36,374 nt of DNA from an uncultured Gemmiger sp. (GCA_949295035.1 CASFJO010000090.1:1-36374); one strand, 5' to 3'. Positions 1 to 8,675 are shown, numbered from the stretch's first letter. A program made the numbers and translations. Notes: generated from the sequence alone by a model not told the origin.

Positions 1-2
1 AG

Positions 3-215
3 AACAACCGCGAAATGCTCCGCCGTTTCAAGGTGCGGCGGGAGGATACCGTCTGCCGGTTCGAGTTTGCGTACGCCGTTACCTGCCACAAGGCGCAGGG
101 CTCGGAGTACGACAACGTGGTCGTCATCGACGAATCCGCTTTTTTTGAGGACGGCAGACAGTGGCTGTATACCGCCGTGTCAAGGGCAAAAAAACAGCTC
201 ACCATCGTGCGGTAG
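3..215 (+). CDS. C-terminal end of a superfamily 1 helicase (RecD/UvrD-like), partial
   Basis: The frame is open from the window edge and gives the last 70 residues of a protein that begins outside. It shows the late motifs of SF1 helicases: TCHKAQGSEYD (motif V-like, binding DNA and coupling ATP hydrolysis) and LYTAVSRAKKQLTIV (motif VI, with the arginine finger). These are typical of the UvrD_C_2 domain of RecD2-like and conjugative helicases. The frame stops directly after motif VI with a TAG at 213-215. Some relatives run on a little further, so the tail may be cut. A gene on the other strand runs head-on into this one without its own end, so the natural 3' end has probably been lost at a rearrangement. 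The parent protein cannot be told from this fragment. Confidence 0.75.
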   Translation, partial: NNREMLRRFKVRREDTVCRFEFAYAVTCHKAQGSEYDNVVVIDESAFFEDGRQWLYTAVSRAKKQLTIVR

Positions 216-412
216 TCCGTGGCCGCCGGGGCGCCGCCCGGCAGCGCTATGGCGGGGATGTCCAGCCAGGGAAGATACCCGGTCAGACGCAGCGCGCCCC
301 AGGCGGCCGCCACGATCAGCCCCGCGCCGACCAGCAGCGCCAGCGCCCGGCGCAGCCGGCGGCGGCGGGCGCGCCGGCGTGTCTTTTGACGAAATTCCTG
401 ATAGGTTGCCAT
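214..412 (-). pseudogene. 5' fragment of a membrane-anchored protein gene, truncated at a junction
   Basis: The ATG at 410-412 has a strong ribosome-binding site (GAGGAGGTG, about 10 bases upstream). The N-terminus is a run of Arg/Lys followed by one hydrophobic segment (LALLVGAGLIVAAAW) and a Pro/Ala-rich start of an external part. The layout closely matches the N-terminus of the SGNH hydrolase encoded just upstream at 477-1490 (MxxYQ, basic stretch, one membrane helix), so the two were probably paralogous members of one operon. The frame stays open to the window edge, but below about 213 it only reads the antisense of the helicase fragment, so true coding must end near there. No catalytic part remains and its function cannot be named. 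Confidence 0.6.
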
Positions 413-476
413 GGAAAAGGGCACACCTCCTCACGCCGCGGCTGTATGGCCGCGGATACTGCAAGCGGGCGGGGGA

Positions 477-1490
477 TCAGGACTCCCCGGCCGCCGGATC
501 GCCGCCAAGGTCGTTGGCGGCGGTGGTTTTGGATGCGTAGGGACTGCCGTACAAAAACGGCAGATCGTCGGAATAGGCCACGTGACGGCTGATATAGTCC
601 ACCCACTGTTTGTAGCCGGTGCCGTTCAGGTGGATGCCGTCCTCGGCGGCCAGTTCGGCCTTCAGGTCGCCGTTGTCGTCGGCCAGGAACTCATGCAGAT
701 TCAGGTAACGGCAGCCCTGGGCCAGCGCCAGCTGGGCCAGCTGCTCGTTCACCCGGCGGATCTGGTCGTTGTCCAGGGTGGTGATCTCCGGGCGCACCGG
801 CGGGATCGACTGCACATACAGCGTTGCGCCGGGGGCCGCCTCCTTCAGCATCTGAAGCATCCGCTCGTAATACGCCAGGAAGGACTGCTCCTTCTGCTCG
901 TTGGCACTGACCAGCGAGTTGGTGCCCAGCAGCACATACACTGCCTTGGGGTTGGCGGCGGCCACCGCGTCCAGCGCGATCTCCTGGACGCCGTCCTCCC
1001 GGGAGAGGGTGGTGCGGTTGACAATGTCGCTGGGATGGATGCTGCGATAGCCGCATACGGTGGCCACCCCTTTTAGGGAGGTGGAATAGGTGTAGAAGCC
1101 GGCGGTCACGCTGTCGCCCAGCATGACGACCCCCTGAAAATACTCCGGACGCACCAGACCGGTCTCCGGCTGGGCGATCAGGTCTGCGGTGGGCCGCACC
1201 AGAGTCCAGGTATCCTGCCGCACCGGCCCGATGGCCGAAAAGCTGGTGTTCTGCACGACCGTATTGCCGGTGTTGGGCAGCGGCGCCAGCGCCACCTCCC
1301 CGTTTCCGCCGGACACGCTGGCGGGGCCTTCCCCGCCGCCGGGCGGCACGATCCAGTCCAGCAGCGCGGTGATCCCGGCGGAAAGGGTCAGGATAAGCGC
1401 CACAGCGCACAAAAATGCCAATGCCCGGCGCAGCCGCCGGCGGGCCTGCCGGCGCCGATGCCGGCGGCGCACACGCTGATATTCGTCCAT
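477..1490 (-). CDS. Membrane-anchored SGNH/GDSL-type hydrolase
   Basis: This 337-residue protein has an Arg-rich N-terminus, one membrane helix at about residues 21-43, a low-complexity linker, and an SGNH hydrolase domain. The motifs visible are VMLGDSVTAG (block I, nucleophile Ser), LLGTNS (block III, with Asn) and DGIHLNGTGY (block V, catalytic Asp and His). Such proteins are esterases or acylhydrolases acting outside the membrane, often removing or adding acyl groups on cell-wall or surface polysaccharides; the substrate here is unknown. I chose the ATG at 1488-1490 because AGGGGGGAG lies 6-8 bases upstream; an ATG at 1517 would place this site inside the gene. A promoter lies at 1536-1564. 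The truncated gene at 214-412 lies downstream on the same strand and has a similar anchor. Confidence 0.85.
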   Translation of the reverse strand: MDEYQRVRRRHRRRQARRRLRRALAFLCAVALILTLSAGITALLDWIVPPGGGEGPASVSGGNGEVALAPLPNTGNTVVQNTSFSAIGPVRQDTWTLVRPTADLIAQPETGLVRPEYFQGVVMLGDSVTAGFYTYSTSLKGVATVCGYRSIHPSDIVNRTTLSREDGVQEIALDAVAAANPKAVYVLLGTNSLVSANEQKEQSFLAYYERMLQMLKEAAPGATLYVQSIPPVRPEITTLDNDQIRRVNEQLAQLALAQGCRYLNLHEFLADDNGDLKAELAAEDGIHLNGTGYKQWVDYISRHVAYSDDLPFLYGSPYASKTTAANDLGGDPAAGES

Positions 1491-1535
1491 CCGGTCTCCC
1501 CCCTGTCGGCGCGCCAAAAGGGCGCTTTGTGTTTT

Positions 1536-1564
1536 ATTGTACCACGGCCTGCCCGGTTTGCCAA
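1536..1564 (-). promoter_or_regulatory. Sigma-A-type promoter for the SGNH hydrolase gene
   Basis: On the minus strand, TTGGCA (1559-1564) and TACAAT (1536-1541) are separated by exactly 17 bases, about 45 bases upstream of the start codon. Confidence 0.65.
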
Positions 1565-1624
1565 CCGAAAAAGGGGCGAAATAAAGAAGTTACCAAATGT
1601 TCACAAACCCGACACGCCCGGCAC

Positions 1625-1653
1625 TTGACGGGGCGCGGCGGGCCGCCTATAAT
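1625..1653 (+). promoter_or_regulatory. Sigma-A promoter for the first degV gene
   Basis: TTGACG (1625-1630), a 17-base spacer and a perfect TATAAT (1648-1653) lie 40 bases upstream of the DegV start codon. This is one of the best promoter matches in the window. Confidence 0.85.
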
Positions 1654-1692
1654 AAACATAGTATTGAATACCACGTAAAAGGAGCATGTGTC

Positions 1693-2532
1693 ATGACCTG
1701 GAAGATCGTTGCCGATTCCAGCTGCGAACTGCGCAGCCTGGAGGGCCTGGCCCCGGGATTGAGTTTTGACATCGTACCGCTGAAGATCCGGGTGGGCGAG
1801 CGGGAGTTTGTGGACAACGCGGCGCTGGACACCGCCGCCATGATGAACGCCATGAGCAACTACAACGGCCCCTCCTCCACCGCCTGCCCCAGCCCCGAGG
1901 AATGGGCGGAAAAGTTTTTGCAGGCCGACCAGGTGGTCGCCCTGACCATCACCAGCGGGCTGTCCGGTACCTACAACAGCGCCGTGGTGGCCAAAGAGAT
2001 GGTGCTGGAGACCCACCCGGAAAAGAAGATCTATGTGCTGGACACCCTGGCCACCGGCGGGCAGATGGTGCTGGATATCTGGAAAGCCCGGGAACTGATC
2101 GAGGCCGGGCTGCCCTTCGCCCAGGTGTGCGCGGAACTGGAGATCTACAACCAGCAGCGGCACATCCTGTTTGCGCTGGCCAACTTTGACAACCTGGTCA
2201 AAAACGGGCGGATGAACCGGCTGATCGGCTTTGTGGCCGGGGCCATGAACATGCGCGCCGTGGGGCGGGGCAACGGGGCCGGCAAGATCGAACTGCTGCA
2301 CAAGACCCGGGGCGAGACCCGGATGCTGGCCTATCTGCTGGAAGCCATGGACCGCGCCGGCTACGACGGATCCAACCCGGTGGTGATCAGCCATTGTTTC
2401 AACGAGAACGCGGCCCGGCTTCTGGCGGGCGGCATCCGCAACAAATGGCCCGGAACGCGGGTGGAGATCCTGCCCACCAGCGGCCTGACCAGTTTCTACG
2501 CCGAAAAGCAGGGCCTGATCGTGGGCTACTGA
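1693..2532 (+). CDS. DegV family fatty-acid-binding protein
   Basis: The 279-residue product is a DegV family protein. Members bind a long-chain fatty acid between two alpha/beta domains, and some are the FakB subunit that presents exogenous fatty acids to the kinase FakA. Visible family features are the N-terminal DSSCEL, the TSGLSGTYNSA loop that contacts the carboxylate, and a C-terminal ISHCFNENAARLL segment. The start is set at the ATG of 1693 because AAAAGGAG lies 8-10 bases upstream; the longer frame from 1597 has none and would overlap the promoter. It is transcribed alone, divergent from the SGNH gene, and ends at the hairpin at 2561-2601. A second, dissimilar DegV lies at 16612-17484, so two lipid-binding partners may be present. 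No fakA is in the window. Confidence 0.9.
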   Translation: MTWKIVADSSCELRSLEGLAPGLSFDIVPLKIRVGEREFVDNAALDTAAMMNAMSNYNGPSSTACPSPEEWAEKFLQADQVVALTITSGLSGTYNSAVVAKEMVLETHPEKKIYVLDTLATGGQMVLDIWKARELIEAGLPFAQVCAELEIYNQQRHILFALANFDNLVKNGRMNRLIGFVAGAMNMRAVGRGNGAGKIELLHKTRGETRMLAYLLEAMDRAGYDGSNPVVISHCFNENAARLLAGGIRNKWPGTRVEILPTSGLTSFYAEKQGLIVGY

Positions 2533-2560
2533 CCCGGCGCCATACTGTTGTATATACGAA

Positions 2561-2601
2561 CCCGCCCCGGCCGGATATTTCATCCGGCCGGGGCGGGTTT
2601 T
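2561..2601 (+). terminator. Terminator between convergent degV and exonuclease genes
   Basis: A 16-bp stem (2561-2576 with 2582-2597) has a short loop and is followed by TTTT on the plus strand. It lies between convergent stop codons at 2532 and 2624 and may serve both directions, although the minus side has no T run. Confidence 0.8.
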
Positions 2602-2623
2602 CGCGGTTTTCGGGCAAAGCGCT

Positions 2624-3598
2624 TTACCGGCCCGCCTGGGCCACCCGCTCCTGGGCGGCGCGGCGCATCCGGGCCAGTGCCTTGGTCTTCTGGGCCTTCC
2701 ACTGGGCCAGCCGGGCTTCGGTGGGGGTCTCGGTCACCCGGGCCACGCTCCAGTGCAGGCCGTCCCGCCTTGCCAGCTTGAACCGCACCAGAAAGCCCCT
2801 GTGATCCGGGCACTCGTACAGGCTGTAGTAGCCGGTGTTGCCCCGGCGCAGCCACACGTCATGGGGATCGGGCCGCATCGTCCGCCCGCACACCGGGCAG
2901 GCGGCGGCCTTCAGCGCCTCCTGCTCCCGGAAATCCTCCCGCTGGATGTGGCCGGGGCTGTAGACAAAATCCGCGAACTGCCCCTCTCCGCTGCAGAGGG
3001 TGGCCCGCAGGCTCTCCTCCTCGGTGGGATAGGCCGCCAGCCCCGCGGCCAGGTCCAGCTGCTGGCAGACCCGGGCGGTGTACCTGGCGTCGCTGAGGGC
3101 GTCGTGGAAGGGCTCGTCCTTTTCGATGCCCAGCCGGTCCACCACGCTCTCCAGGGTCATGCCCTCACCCTCCGCCCGGCCCCGCTGGGCCAGGAAGATC
3201 TGCTGCAGGTCATACCAGCGGCGGGGCCAGCTCTCGTCCAGCCCGTTCAAAAACAGGTTCTGCTTGAGCACCGGCACGTCGTCCATGCCCCACTCGCCAA
3301 AGGCCGCGTCCGGGCCGCACCAGTCCGCAAAACGGCGCAGCCCCTCCTTGATGGGCACCCCCGCGTCCAGCTGGGCCTGGGTCAGGCCGGTTACCTTGGC
3401 GATGTGGTGGTGCAGCTTGCGGAACAGCCGGGGCCGCAGATTCAGCTGCAGGCTGTCCAGCATACGGCCGGCCTCGTCCACCTTTACCGCGCCGATCTGG
3501 ATCAGTTCGCCCCGCAGGGTCTGCTCCGCGCCGTGGTAGTCAAAGGTGTAGGGCTTGTAGCCCATGTTCCATTCCAGGTCAAAGATGATCAGCTGCAT
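2624..3598 (-). CDS. DEDDh 3'-5' exonuclease (KapD/DnaQ-like)
   Basis: This 324-residue protein has an exonuclease domain in its first 190 residues. The motifs are DLEWN (Exo I, D and E metal ligands), FGEWGMDD (Exo II, with Asp) and HDALSDA (Exo III, the DEDDh His and Asp). The remainder contains CPVCGRTM, possibly half of a metal knuckle, and a basic C-terminus. Family members trim RNA or DNA 3' ends; the true substrate is unknown. The ATG at 3596-3598 follows AAGGAGG with a short 4-base gap; the ATG at 3619 overlaps the upstream gene and was not used. It starts 15 bases after the stop of the HgdB-like gene, so it is the last gene of that operon. Confidence 0.85.
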   Translation of the reverse strand: MQLIIFDLEWNMGYKPYTFDYHGAEQTLRGELIQIGAVKVDEAGRMLDSLQLNLRPRLFRKLHHHIAKVTGLTQAQLDAGVPIKEGLRRFADWCGPDAAFGEWGMDDVPVLKQNLFLNGLDESWPRRWYDLQQIFLAQRGRAEGEGMTLESVVDRLGIEKDEPFHDALSDARYTARVCQQLDLAAGLAAYPTEEESLRATLCSGEGQFADFVYSPGHIQREDFREQEALKAAACPVCGRTMRPDPHDVWLRRGNTGYYSLYECPDHRGFLVRFKLARRDGLHWSVARVTETPTEARLAQWKAQKTKALARMRRAAQERVAQAGR

Positions 3599-3615
3599 GG
3601 TTCCTCCTTGCGCCC

Positions 3616-4938
3616 TCACACCGGGGCGGGGCTGTTGATCTGAGGCGCCTGCCCGTAAAAGGGATTTTCCTCCCCCGGGGCGGGCAGGTCGCCGGTGTCC
3701 AGCCGCTCCCGGCCCACCGCCAGCATCAGCTTGATGCGGTTTTCCTGGTTCACGCGGGTGGCGCTGGGGTCGTAGTCGATGGGGGTGATGTTGGCCTGGG
3801 GATGCAGCGCCCGGATCTTGCCCACCATCCCCTTGCCGCAGATGTGGTTGGGCAGGCAGCCGAAAGGCTGGGCGCAGACGATGTTCTCGTAGCCGCTCTG
3901 CACCAGTTCGATCATCTCGGCGGTGAGCAGCCAGCCCTCCCCCATCTTGTTGCCCATGCCGATGATGCCGGCGGGCAGGGTGCGCAGCACGCTGAAGGGT
4001 GCCGGGGCGTGGTAGCCCGCGTCTTTCAGCGCGCCGCAGAGGGCCTTTTCCAGCCCGTCCAGCCAGCGCAGCAGCAGTTCGGGGGCCAGTTCCTCCAGCT
4101 TGCTGCCGCCGTACAGCCGCACCGTCTCGCTCATGTTGAAGCAGCAGTACTGCACAAAGCCCAGCAGGCCCGGCAGGTTGACCTCACAGTCCTGGGAGGC
4201 CAGGAACTCCTCCAGATTGTTGTTGCCCAGGGGGGAGTACTTCACATAGATCTCCCCCACCACCCCCACCTTGACCTTGGGGGTGTGGGTCTTGGGAATG
4301 GCGGCAAACTCTTTGGCGATCACCGGGAAGGTGCGCTTCATCTCGGGGGCGGAGTAGCCCTTGCCCGCGTGGATCTGTTTGGTGAGGGCGGCGATCCATT
4401 TGTCGGTCAGGGCGGCGGCGGCCCCTTTCTCGTTCTCGTAGGGGGCGGTCTGGTTGCGCAGGGTCATGAGCAGGTCGCCGTAGAGCACCGCGGCGATCAG
4501 CATCCGGGCCAGCGGCAGGGTCATCTGGAACCCGCTGTCCCTTTCCAGGCCCGAGAAGTTCAAGCTGGCCACCGGCACCTGCCGGTAGCCGGCCTTGTAC
4601 AGGGCCTTGCGCAGCAGGTGGATGTAGTTGGAGGCCCGGCAGCCGCCGCCGGTCTGGGTGATGAGCAGAGCGGTGTGGTCCAGGTCGTACCGGCCGCTGT
4701 TCAGCGCGTCCAGAAACTGGCCGATGACCAGCAAAGCCGGGTAACAGGTATCGTTGTGGACGTATTTCAGCCCCAGCTGGGCCACCTGCTCGCCGCAGTT
4801 GCCCAGCAGTTCCACCCGGTAGCCCTCCCGCTCCATGGCCGCCTTCATCAGCTTGAACTGCAGCGGGGCCATGTTGGGCACCAGGATGGTATGGGTGCGC
4901 TTCATGTCCTTGGTAAATTTCGCGGTGGTATATTCCAT
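3616..4938 (-). CDS. HgdB-like 2-hydroxyacyl-CoA dehydratase-related protein
   Basis: The 440-residue product resembles the 2-hydroxyglutaryl-CoA dehydratase D-subunit-like region found at the C-terminus of giant CoA-substrate-specific activase proteins. Cys-containing motifs that could hold an iron-sulfur cluster are NDTCYPALL, TGGGCRASNY and QPFGCLPNHICGKG. The gene begins 9 bases after the stop of the activase gene, and the TGAGGT at that stop serves as its ribosome-binding site, so the two are translationally coupled. In many Clostridia the two parts are, to my knowledge, one protein of about 1,400 residues; here it is split. The physiological substrate is not known for this group, and no hgdA, acyl-CoA dehydrogenase or CoA-transferase gene lies nearby to suggest one. 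Confidence 0.85.
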   Translation of the reverse strand: MEYTTAKFTKDMKRTHTILVPNMAPLQFKLMKAAMEREGYRVELLGNCGEQVAQLGLKYVHNDTCYPALLVIGQFLDALNSGRYDLDHTALLITQTGGGCRASNYIHLLRKALYKAGYRQVPVASLNFSGLERDSGFQMTLPLARMLIAAVLYGDLLMTLRNQTAPYENEKGAAAALTDKWIAALTKQIHAGKGYSAPEMKRTFPVIAKEFAAIPKTHTPKVKVGVVGEIYVKYSPLGNNNLEEFLASQDCEVNLPGLLGFVQYCCFNMSETVRLYGGSKLEELAPELLLRWLDGLEKALCGALKDAGYHAPAPFSVLRTLPAGIIGMGNKMGEGWLLTAEMIELVQSGYENIVCAQPFGCLPNHICGKGMVGKIRALHPQANITPIDYDPSATRVNQENRIKLMLAVGRERLDTGDLPAPGEENPFYGQAPQINSPAPV

Positions 4939-4947
4939 GGTATAACC

Positions 4948-7875
4948 TCATTGTGCGCCAGAGAGTTTGCGCTGCTTTTCATCCAGCGCCGCGAACAGGC
5001 TGCGCAGCCGGATGTTCACCGCGCCCAGGTTGGTGATCTCGTCGATCTTCAGCTGGGTGTACAGCTTGCCGCCGTCGTGCAGGATCTCCCGGGTCTCGTC
5101 GGTGGTGATGGCGTCCAGGCCGCAGCCGAAGCTCACCAGCTGCACCAGTTCCATGTCGGGCTGGGTGGTGCAGTATTTGGCGGCGGCGTACAGCCGGCTG
5201 TGGTAGGTCCACTGGTTGAGTACGGTGGTGGCGAATTTTTCCTCCAGCCAGCTCACGCTGTCCTCGGTGACCACGGCGGCCCCGTGGCGGCAGATCAGCT
5301 TGTCGATGCCGTGGTTGACCTCCGGGTCCACATGGTAGGGCCGGCCCGCCAGCACCACGATCCGCTTGTCTTCGGCCCGGGCCTGCCGCATGATCTCGGC
5401 CCCCCTGGCCCGCACCTGGGCCATGTGCCGCTCGTACTCGGCCCAGGCCGCGTCGGTGGCGGCGGCCACCTCCTGTTTGGAGATGCCCGCGAAGTATTTG
5501 GCCAGGATGTCGGTCATGCGGGTCACAAAATCCTTGCGCCGGTGGATGCCCACATAGTCGTAGATAAATTTGGTGCCCTCCAGTTCGGGGCAGTTGCCGG
5601 CGATCACCTCGGGGTAGTAGGCCACCACCGGGCAGTTGTAGTGGTTGTCGCCCAGGCCCTCGTCCAGGTTGTAGGTCATGCAGGGATAAAAGACGGCGTC
5701 CAGCCCCATCTGCGCCAGCGCGTGGATGTGCCCGTGGGCCATCTTGGCGGGGAAACAGGCGGTGTCGCTGGGGATGGTGCCCTGGCCGGACTGGTACAGC
5801 TCCCGGCTGGAGACCGGGCTGGTGACGACCGCGAAACCCAGGCTGGTGAAGAAGGCGTGCCAGAAGGGCAGCAATTCGTACATGTTCAGCACCAGGGGGA
5901 TGCCGACGCGGCCCCGCACCCCGCTGCCCGGTTTGTAGGAGGCCAGCAGCTGCTGTTTGTACTCGTACAGGTTCAAACTGTCGGCGGCGGCCCGGCCGGT
6001 GACCGGCCGCTCGCAGCGGTTGCCGCTGATGAGTTTCTTGCCGCCGGAGAACAGGTTCACGGTGAGCTGGCAGTGGTTGCCGCACAGCCCGCACTGCACG
6101 TTTTTGACCTGCTGGGTGAAGTTCTCCAGTTCCGCGGGGCCCAGCAGGGTGCTGGTATGGCCCGCGCCGGCCAGGCTCCTGCCGTAGAGGGCCGCGCCAA
6201 AGGCGCCCATCAGGCCGGCGATGTCCGGGCGGATGACCTCCACCCCCATCTCCTGCTCAAAGGCGCGCAGCACCGCCTCGTTGTAGAAGGTGCCGCCCTG
6301 CACCACGATGTTGCGGCCCAGCTCCTCCGGGCGGGAGGCGCGGATGACCTTGTACAGGGCGTTCTTGACCACGCTGATGGACAGGCCGGCGGAGATGTTC
6401 TCCACGCTGGCGCCGTCCTTCTGGGCCTGCTTGACGCTGGAGTTCATAAACACGGTGCAGCGGCTGCCCAGGTCCACCGGCCGGTCGGCAAACAGGCCCA
6501 GGGCGGCAAACTCCTTCACATCATACCCCAGCGCCTGGGCAAAAGTCTGCAGAAAGCTGCCGCAGCCGGAGGAGCAGGCCTCGTTCAGGAAGATATCGCT
6601 GATGGCCCCGTCGGCGATCTTGAAGCATTTCATGTCCTGGCCGCCGATGTCGATGATAAAGTCCACGTTGGGCATGAAGTGGCGGGCGGCGGTGAAGTGG
6701 GCCACCGTCTCCACCACCCCCCAGTCGGCCCCGAAGGCCTGCTTGACCAGTTCCTCGCCGTATCCGGTGGCGGTGGCGCTGGCCACCCGCAGGCCGGGAT
6801 GGTCGGCGTAGAGCTTTTGCAGCACCTCCCGGATCAGCGGCACCGGGTTGCCCAGGTTGGGCTGGTAGCTGGTAAAGAGCAGGTTGGCCTCATCGTCGAT
6901 CACCACCAGCTTGACGGTGGTGCTGCCGGAGTCGATGCCGATATGTACCGGCCCCGCGTCCGGGCCAAAGGGCCGGTGGGGCACGCTGGCCTTGAGATGC
7001 CGGGCGTGGAACTCGTCGTACTCCTGCTGGTTTTTGAACAGCGGCGGCTGGCTGGCGTAGTCGGCCTGGGCGCTGTACTGGGCCAGCCGGTCGGCGATCT
7101 GGGGCAGGTTGAACTCCTGATCGGCGTAGAAGGCCGCGCCCAGCGCCACAAAGAGCAGGCTGTTCTCCGGGCAGGTGCCGGTGACCCCCAGCGTGCGGTC
7201 AAAGCTTTGCCGCAGCACGGTGCTGAAGGTGAGCGGCCCGCCCAGATACAGCACCCGGCCCTTGATGGGCCGGCCCTGGGCCAGGCCGGCGATGGTCTGG
7301 TTGACCACCGCCTGGTAGATGCTGGCCGCGATGTCCTCGGCGCGGGCGCCCTGGTTGATCAGCGGCTGGATATCGCTCTTGGCGAACACGCCGCAGCGGC
7401 TGGCGATGGTGTAGGTCTTTTCTGCTTTTTGGGCGGCGGCGTCCATCTCATCCGGCTCCATCTTGAGCAGGGTGGCCATCTGGTCGATAAAAGCGCCGGT
7501 GCCGCCGGCGCAGCTGCCGTTCATCCGCACCTCGGTACCGCCGGAGAGAAACAGGATCTTGGCGTCCTCGCCGCCCAGCTCGATGATCACGTCGGTGTCC
7601 GGGCACAGGCGGGTGGCGGCCACCCGGGTGGAGAACACCTCCTGCACAAACGGCACGCCGCAGCTCTGGGCCAGGCCCATGCCGGCGCTGCCGGAGATGG
7701 CCAGTTTGGCGGTGGCGGCGGGAATGGCCTCCCGCACCACCCGCAGCAGCAGTTCCCGGGCTTTTTCCACAATGTGGCTGTAATGGCGTTCGTAGGTATG
7801 GAACACCAGTTTGTCTTGGTCGTCCAGCACGGCGCACTTGATGGTGGTGCTGCCGATGTCCAGGCCAACTCTCAT
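4948..7875 (-). CDS. Acyl-CoA dehydratase activase, double BadF/HgdC ATPase with DUF2229 domain
   Basis: The 975-residue product has two ASKHA-fold ATPase modules followed by a DUF2229-type region. Module 1 (about residues 3-255) shows GLDIGSTT, IELGGEDAK, GSCAGGTGAF and SRCGVFAKSD. Module 2 (about 325-580) shows GIDSGSTT, IDIGGQDMK, EACSSGCGSF and SRCTVFMNSS. In each, the two Cys correspond to those holding the bridging [4Fe-4S] cluster in HgdC. The third region has QCGLCGNHC and SDTACFPAKMAHGH. Activases of this type use ATP to push low-potential electrons into a dehydratase-like partner, here likely the next gene. The ATG at 7873-7875 has AGGGAGGT 5 bases upstream; the longer open frame to 8376 is non-coding leader. 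A 4-kb open frame on the opposite strand is a composition artefact. Confidence 0.9.
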   Translation of the reverse strand: MRVGLDIGSTTIKCAVLDDQDKLVFHTYERHYSHIVEKARELLLRVVREAIPAATAKLAISGSAGMGLAQSCGVPFVQEVFSTRVAATRLCPDTDVIIELGGEDAKILFLSGGTEVRMNGSCAGGTGAFIDQMATLLKMEPDEMDAAAQKAEKTYTIASRCGVFAKSDIQPLINQGARAEDIAASIYQAVVNQTIAGLAQGRPIKGRVLYLGGPLTFSTVLRQSFDRTLGVTGTCPENSLLFVALGAAFYADQEFNLPQIADRLAQYSAQADYASQPPLFKNQQEYDEFHARHLKASVPHRPFGPDAGPVHIGIDSGSTTVKLVVIDDEANLLFTSYQPNLGNPVPLIREVLQKLYADHPGLRVASATATGYGEELVKQAFGADWGVVETVAHFTAARHFMPNVDFIIDIGGQDMKCFKIADGAISDIFLNEACSSGCGSFLQTFAQALGYDVKEFAALGLFADRPVDLGSRCTVFMNSSVKQAQKDGASVENISAGLSISVVKNALYKVIRASRPEELGRNIVVQGGTFYNEAVLRAFEQEMGVEVIRPDIAGLMGAFGAALYGRSLAGAGHTSTLLGPAELENFTQQVKNVQCGLCGNHCQLTVNLFSGGKKLISGNRCERPVTGRAAADSLNLYEYKQQLLASYKPGSGVRGRVGIPLVLNMYELLPFWHAFFTSLGFAVVTSPVSSRELYQSGQGTIPSDTACFPAKMAHGHIHALAQMGLDAVFYPCMTYNLDEGLGDNHYNCPVVAYYPEVIAGNCPELEGTKFIYDYVGIHRRKDFVTRMTDILAKYFAGISKQEVAAATDAAWAEYERHMAQVRARGAEIMRQARAEDKRIVVLAGRPYHVDPEVNHGIDKLICRHGAAVVTEDSVSWLEEKFATTVLNQWTYHSRLYAAAKYCTTQPDMELVQLVSFGCGLDAITTDETREILHDGGKLYTQLKIDEITNLGAVNIRLRSLFAALDEKQRKLSGAQ

Positions 7876-8199
7876 ACTATACCTCCCTGATCGGCGCCGT
7901 CCCCGACGGCGCAAAACAAAAAGAATGAACCAACCGCGCGGCCCGGGCGGGCCGGGCAGGCCCGCGGACACGCGCGGCGGATCAACGCCGCCCGGCCCCC
8001 GCAGAAAAGGGCGCCCGCCGGAGACCCTCCTCCCCGGACAAACGGCCCCGCAGCGCGCTTTTGAGGCTGTGCGGCAAAAATTTCGTACACGTATCATATT
8101 AAAACACTCCACTCGACAAAATGTCAAGGGGTTTGCCCTTGCAGGGCGGCCAAAGGCAGATTTTGCCGGCAAAATCCCCCGCCCGCCGCGCCGCCGCCC
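7876..8199. other. Gene-free spacer with the long leader of the activase operon
   Basis: No gene is seen here. A possible minus-strand promoter lies at about 8097-8127, where a TTGACA is followed by AT-rich TTTAAT/TAATAT, but the spacing of the best hexamers is 18-20 bases. It would give a leader of about 200 bases. A stem-loop (GCGCCGTC paired with GACGGCGC, about 7893-7912) sits just before the ribosome-binding site and could influence translation of the operon. The middle part is GC-rich and shows no conserved element that I recognise. Confidence 0.35.
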
Positions 8200-8228
8200 T
8201 TGCGCGACGGGACAAGGTGTGGTATAGT
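8200..8228 (+). promoter_or_regulatory. Sigma-A-type promoter for the small FMN-binding lipoprotein
   Basis: TTGCGC (8200-8205), 17 bases and TATAGT (8223-8228) lie 62 bases before the start codon. The same -35 variant, TTGCGC with 17-base spacing, is used at the queT promoter. Confidence 0.65.
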
Positions 8229-8290
8229 GATGCCATTGGAAGGGCATACTATTGCCGCCCTTACCGAATATACGAGAAGGAGAGATCTCT

Positions 8291-8650
8291 ATGAAACGTT
8301 CTGCGATCCGTATGGCTGTTCTGGTTCTGGTACTGGCCCTGGCGGCCGGCCTGCTGACCGCCTGCGGCGGCAGCAAGGCCGCTTACACCGCCGGCACCTA
8401 CACCGGCACCGCCCAGGGCTACGGCGGCACCGTCACCGTGACCGTCACCGTGGACGCCAGCAGCATCACCGACGTAACGGTGGAAGGCCCGGACGAGACC
8501 CCCGAGGTGGGCGGCCCTGCGCTGACCACCCTGGCTGACGCCATCAAGGCCGCCGGCAGCGCCGAAGTGGACGGCGTGGCGGGCGCCACCATCACCAGCG
8601 ACGCGGTCAAGACCGCCGCTGCGGACGCGCTGGCTCAGGCGCAGGCCTGA
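8291..8650 (+). CDS. Small FMN-binding-domain lipoprotein
   Basis: The 119-residue product has a lipoprotein signal peptide with the lipobox LLTAC (lipidated Cys at about residue 27) followed by one FMN-binding domain (PF04205 type). The domain ends in VAGATITS, which matches the (S/T)GAT-type site where ApbE attaches FMN to a Thr, though the first position is Ala. Proteins like this sit on the outer face of the membrane and carry electrons in flavin-based transfer chains. AGAAGGAGAG precedes the ATG. The N-terminal domain of the 563-residue lipoprotein at 19400-21091 is a clear paralog. No apbE or Rnf/Eet gene lies in the window to fix its partner. Confidence 0.85.
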   Translation: MKRSAIRMAVLVLVLALAAGLLTACGGSKAAYTAGTYTGTAQGYGGTVTVTVTVDASSITDVTVEGPDETPEVGGPALTTLADAIKAAGSAEVDGVAGATITSDAVKTAAADALAQAQA

Positions 8651-8675
8651 TCCGCGATTTCGCGACACAGACAAA

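Noticed and set aside
3802-7890. A 1,362-codon open frame on the plus strand
   Set aside because: It is antisense to the activase and HgdB genes, is His/Gln/Gly/Val-rich with no domain, and arises from GC-rich codon use on the opposite strand.
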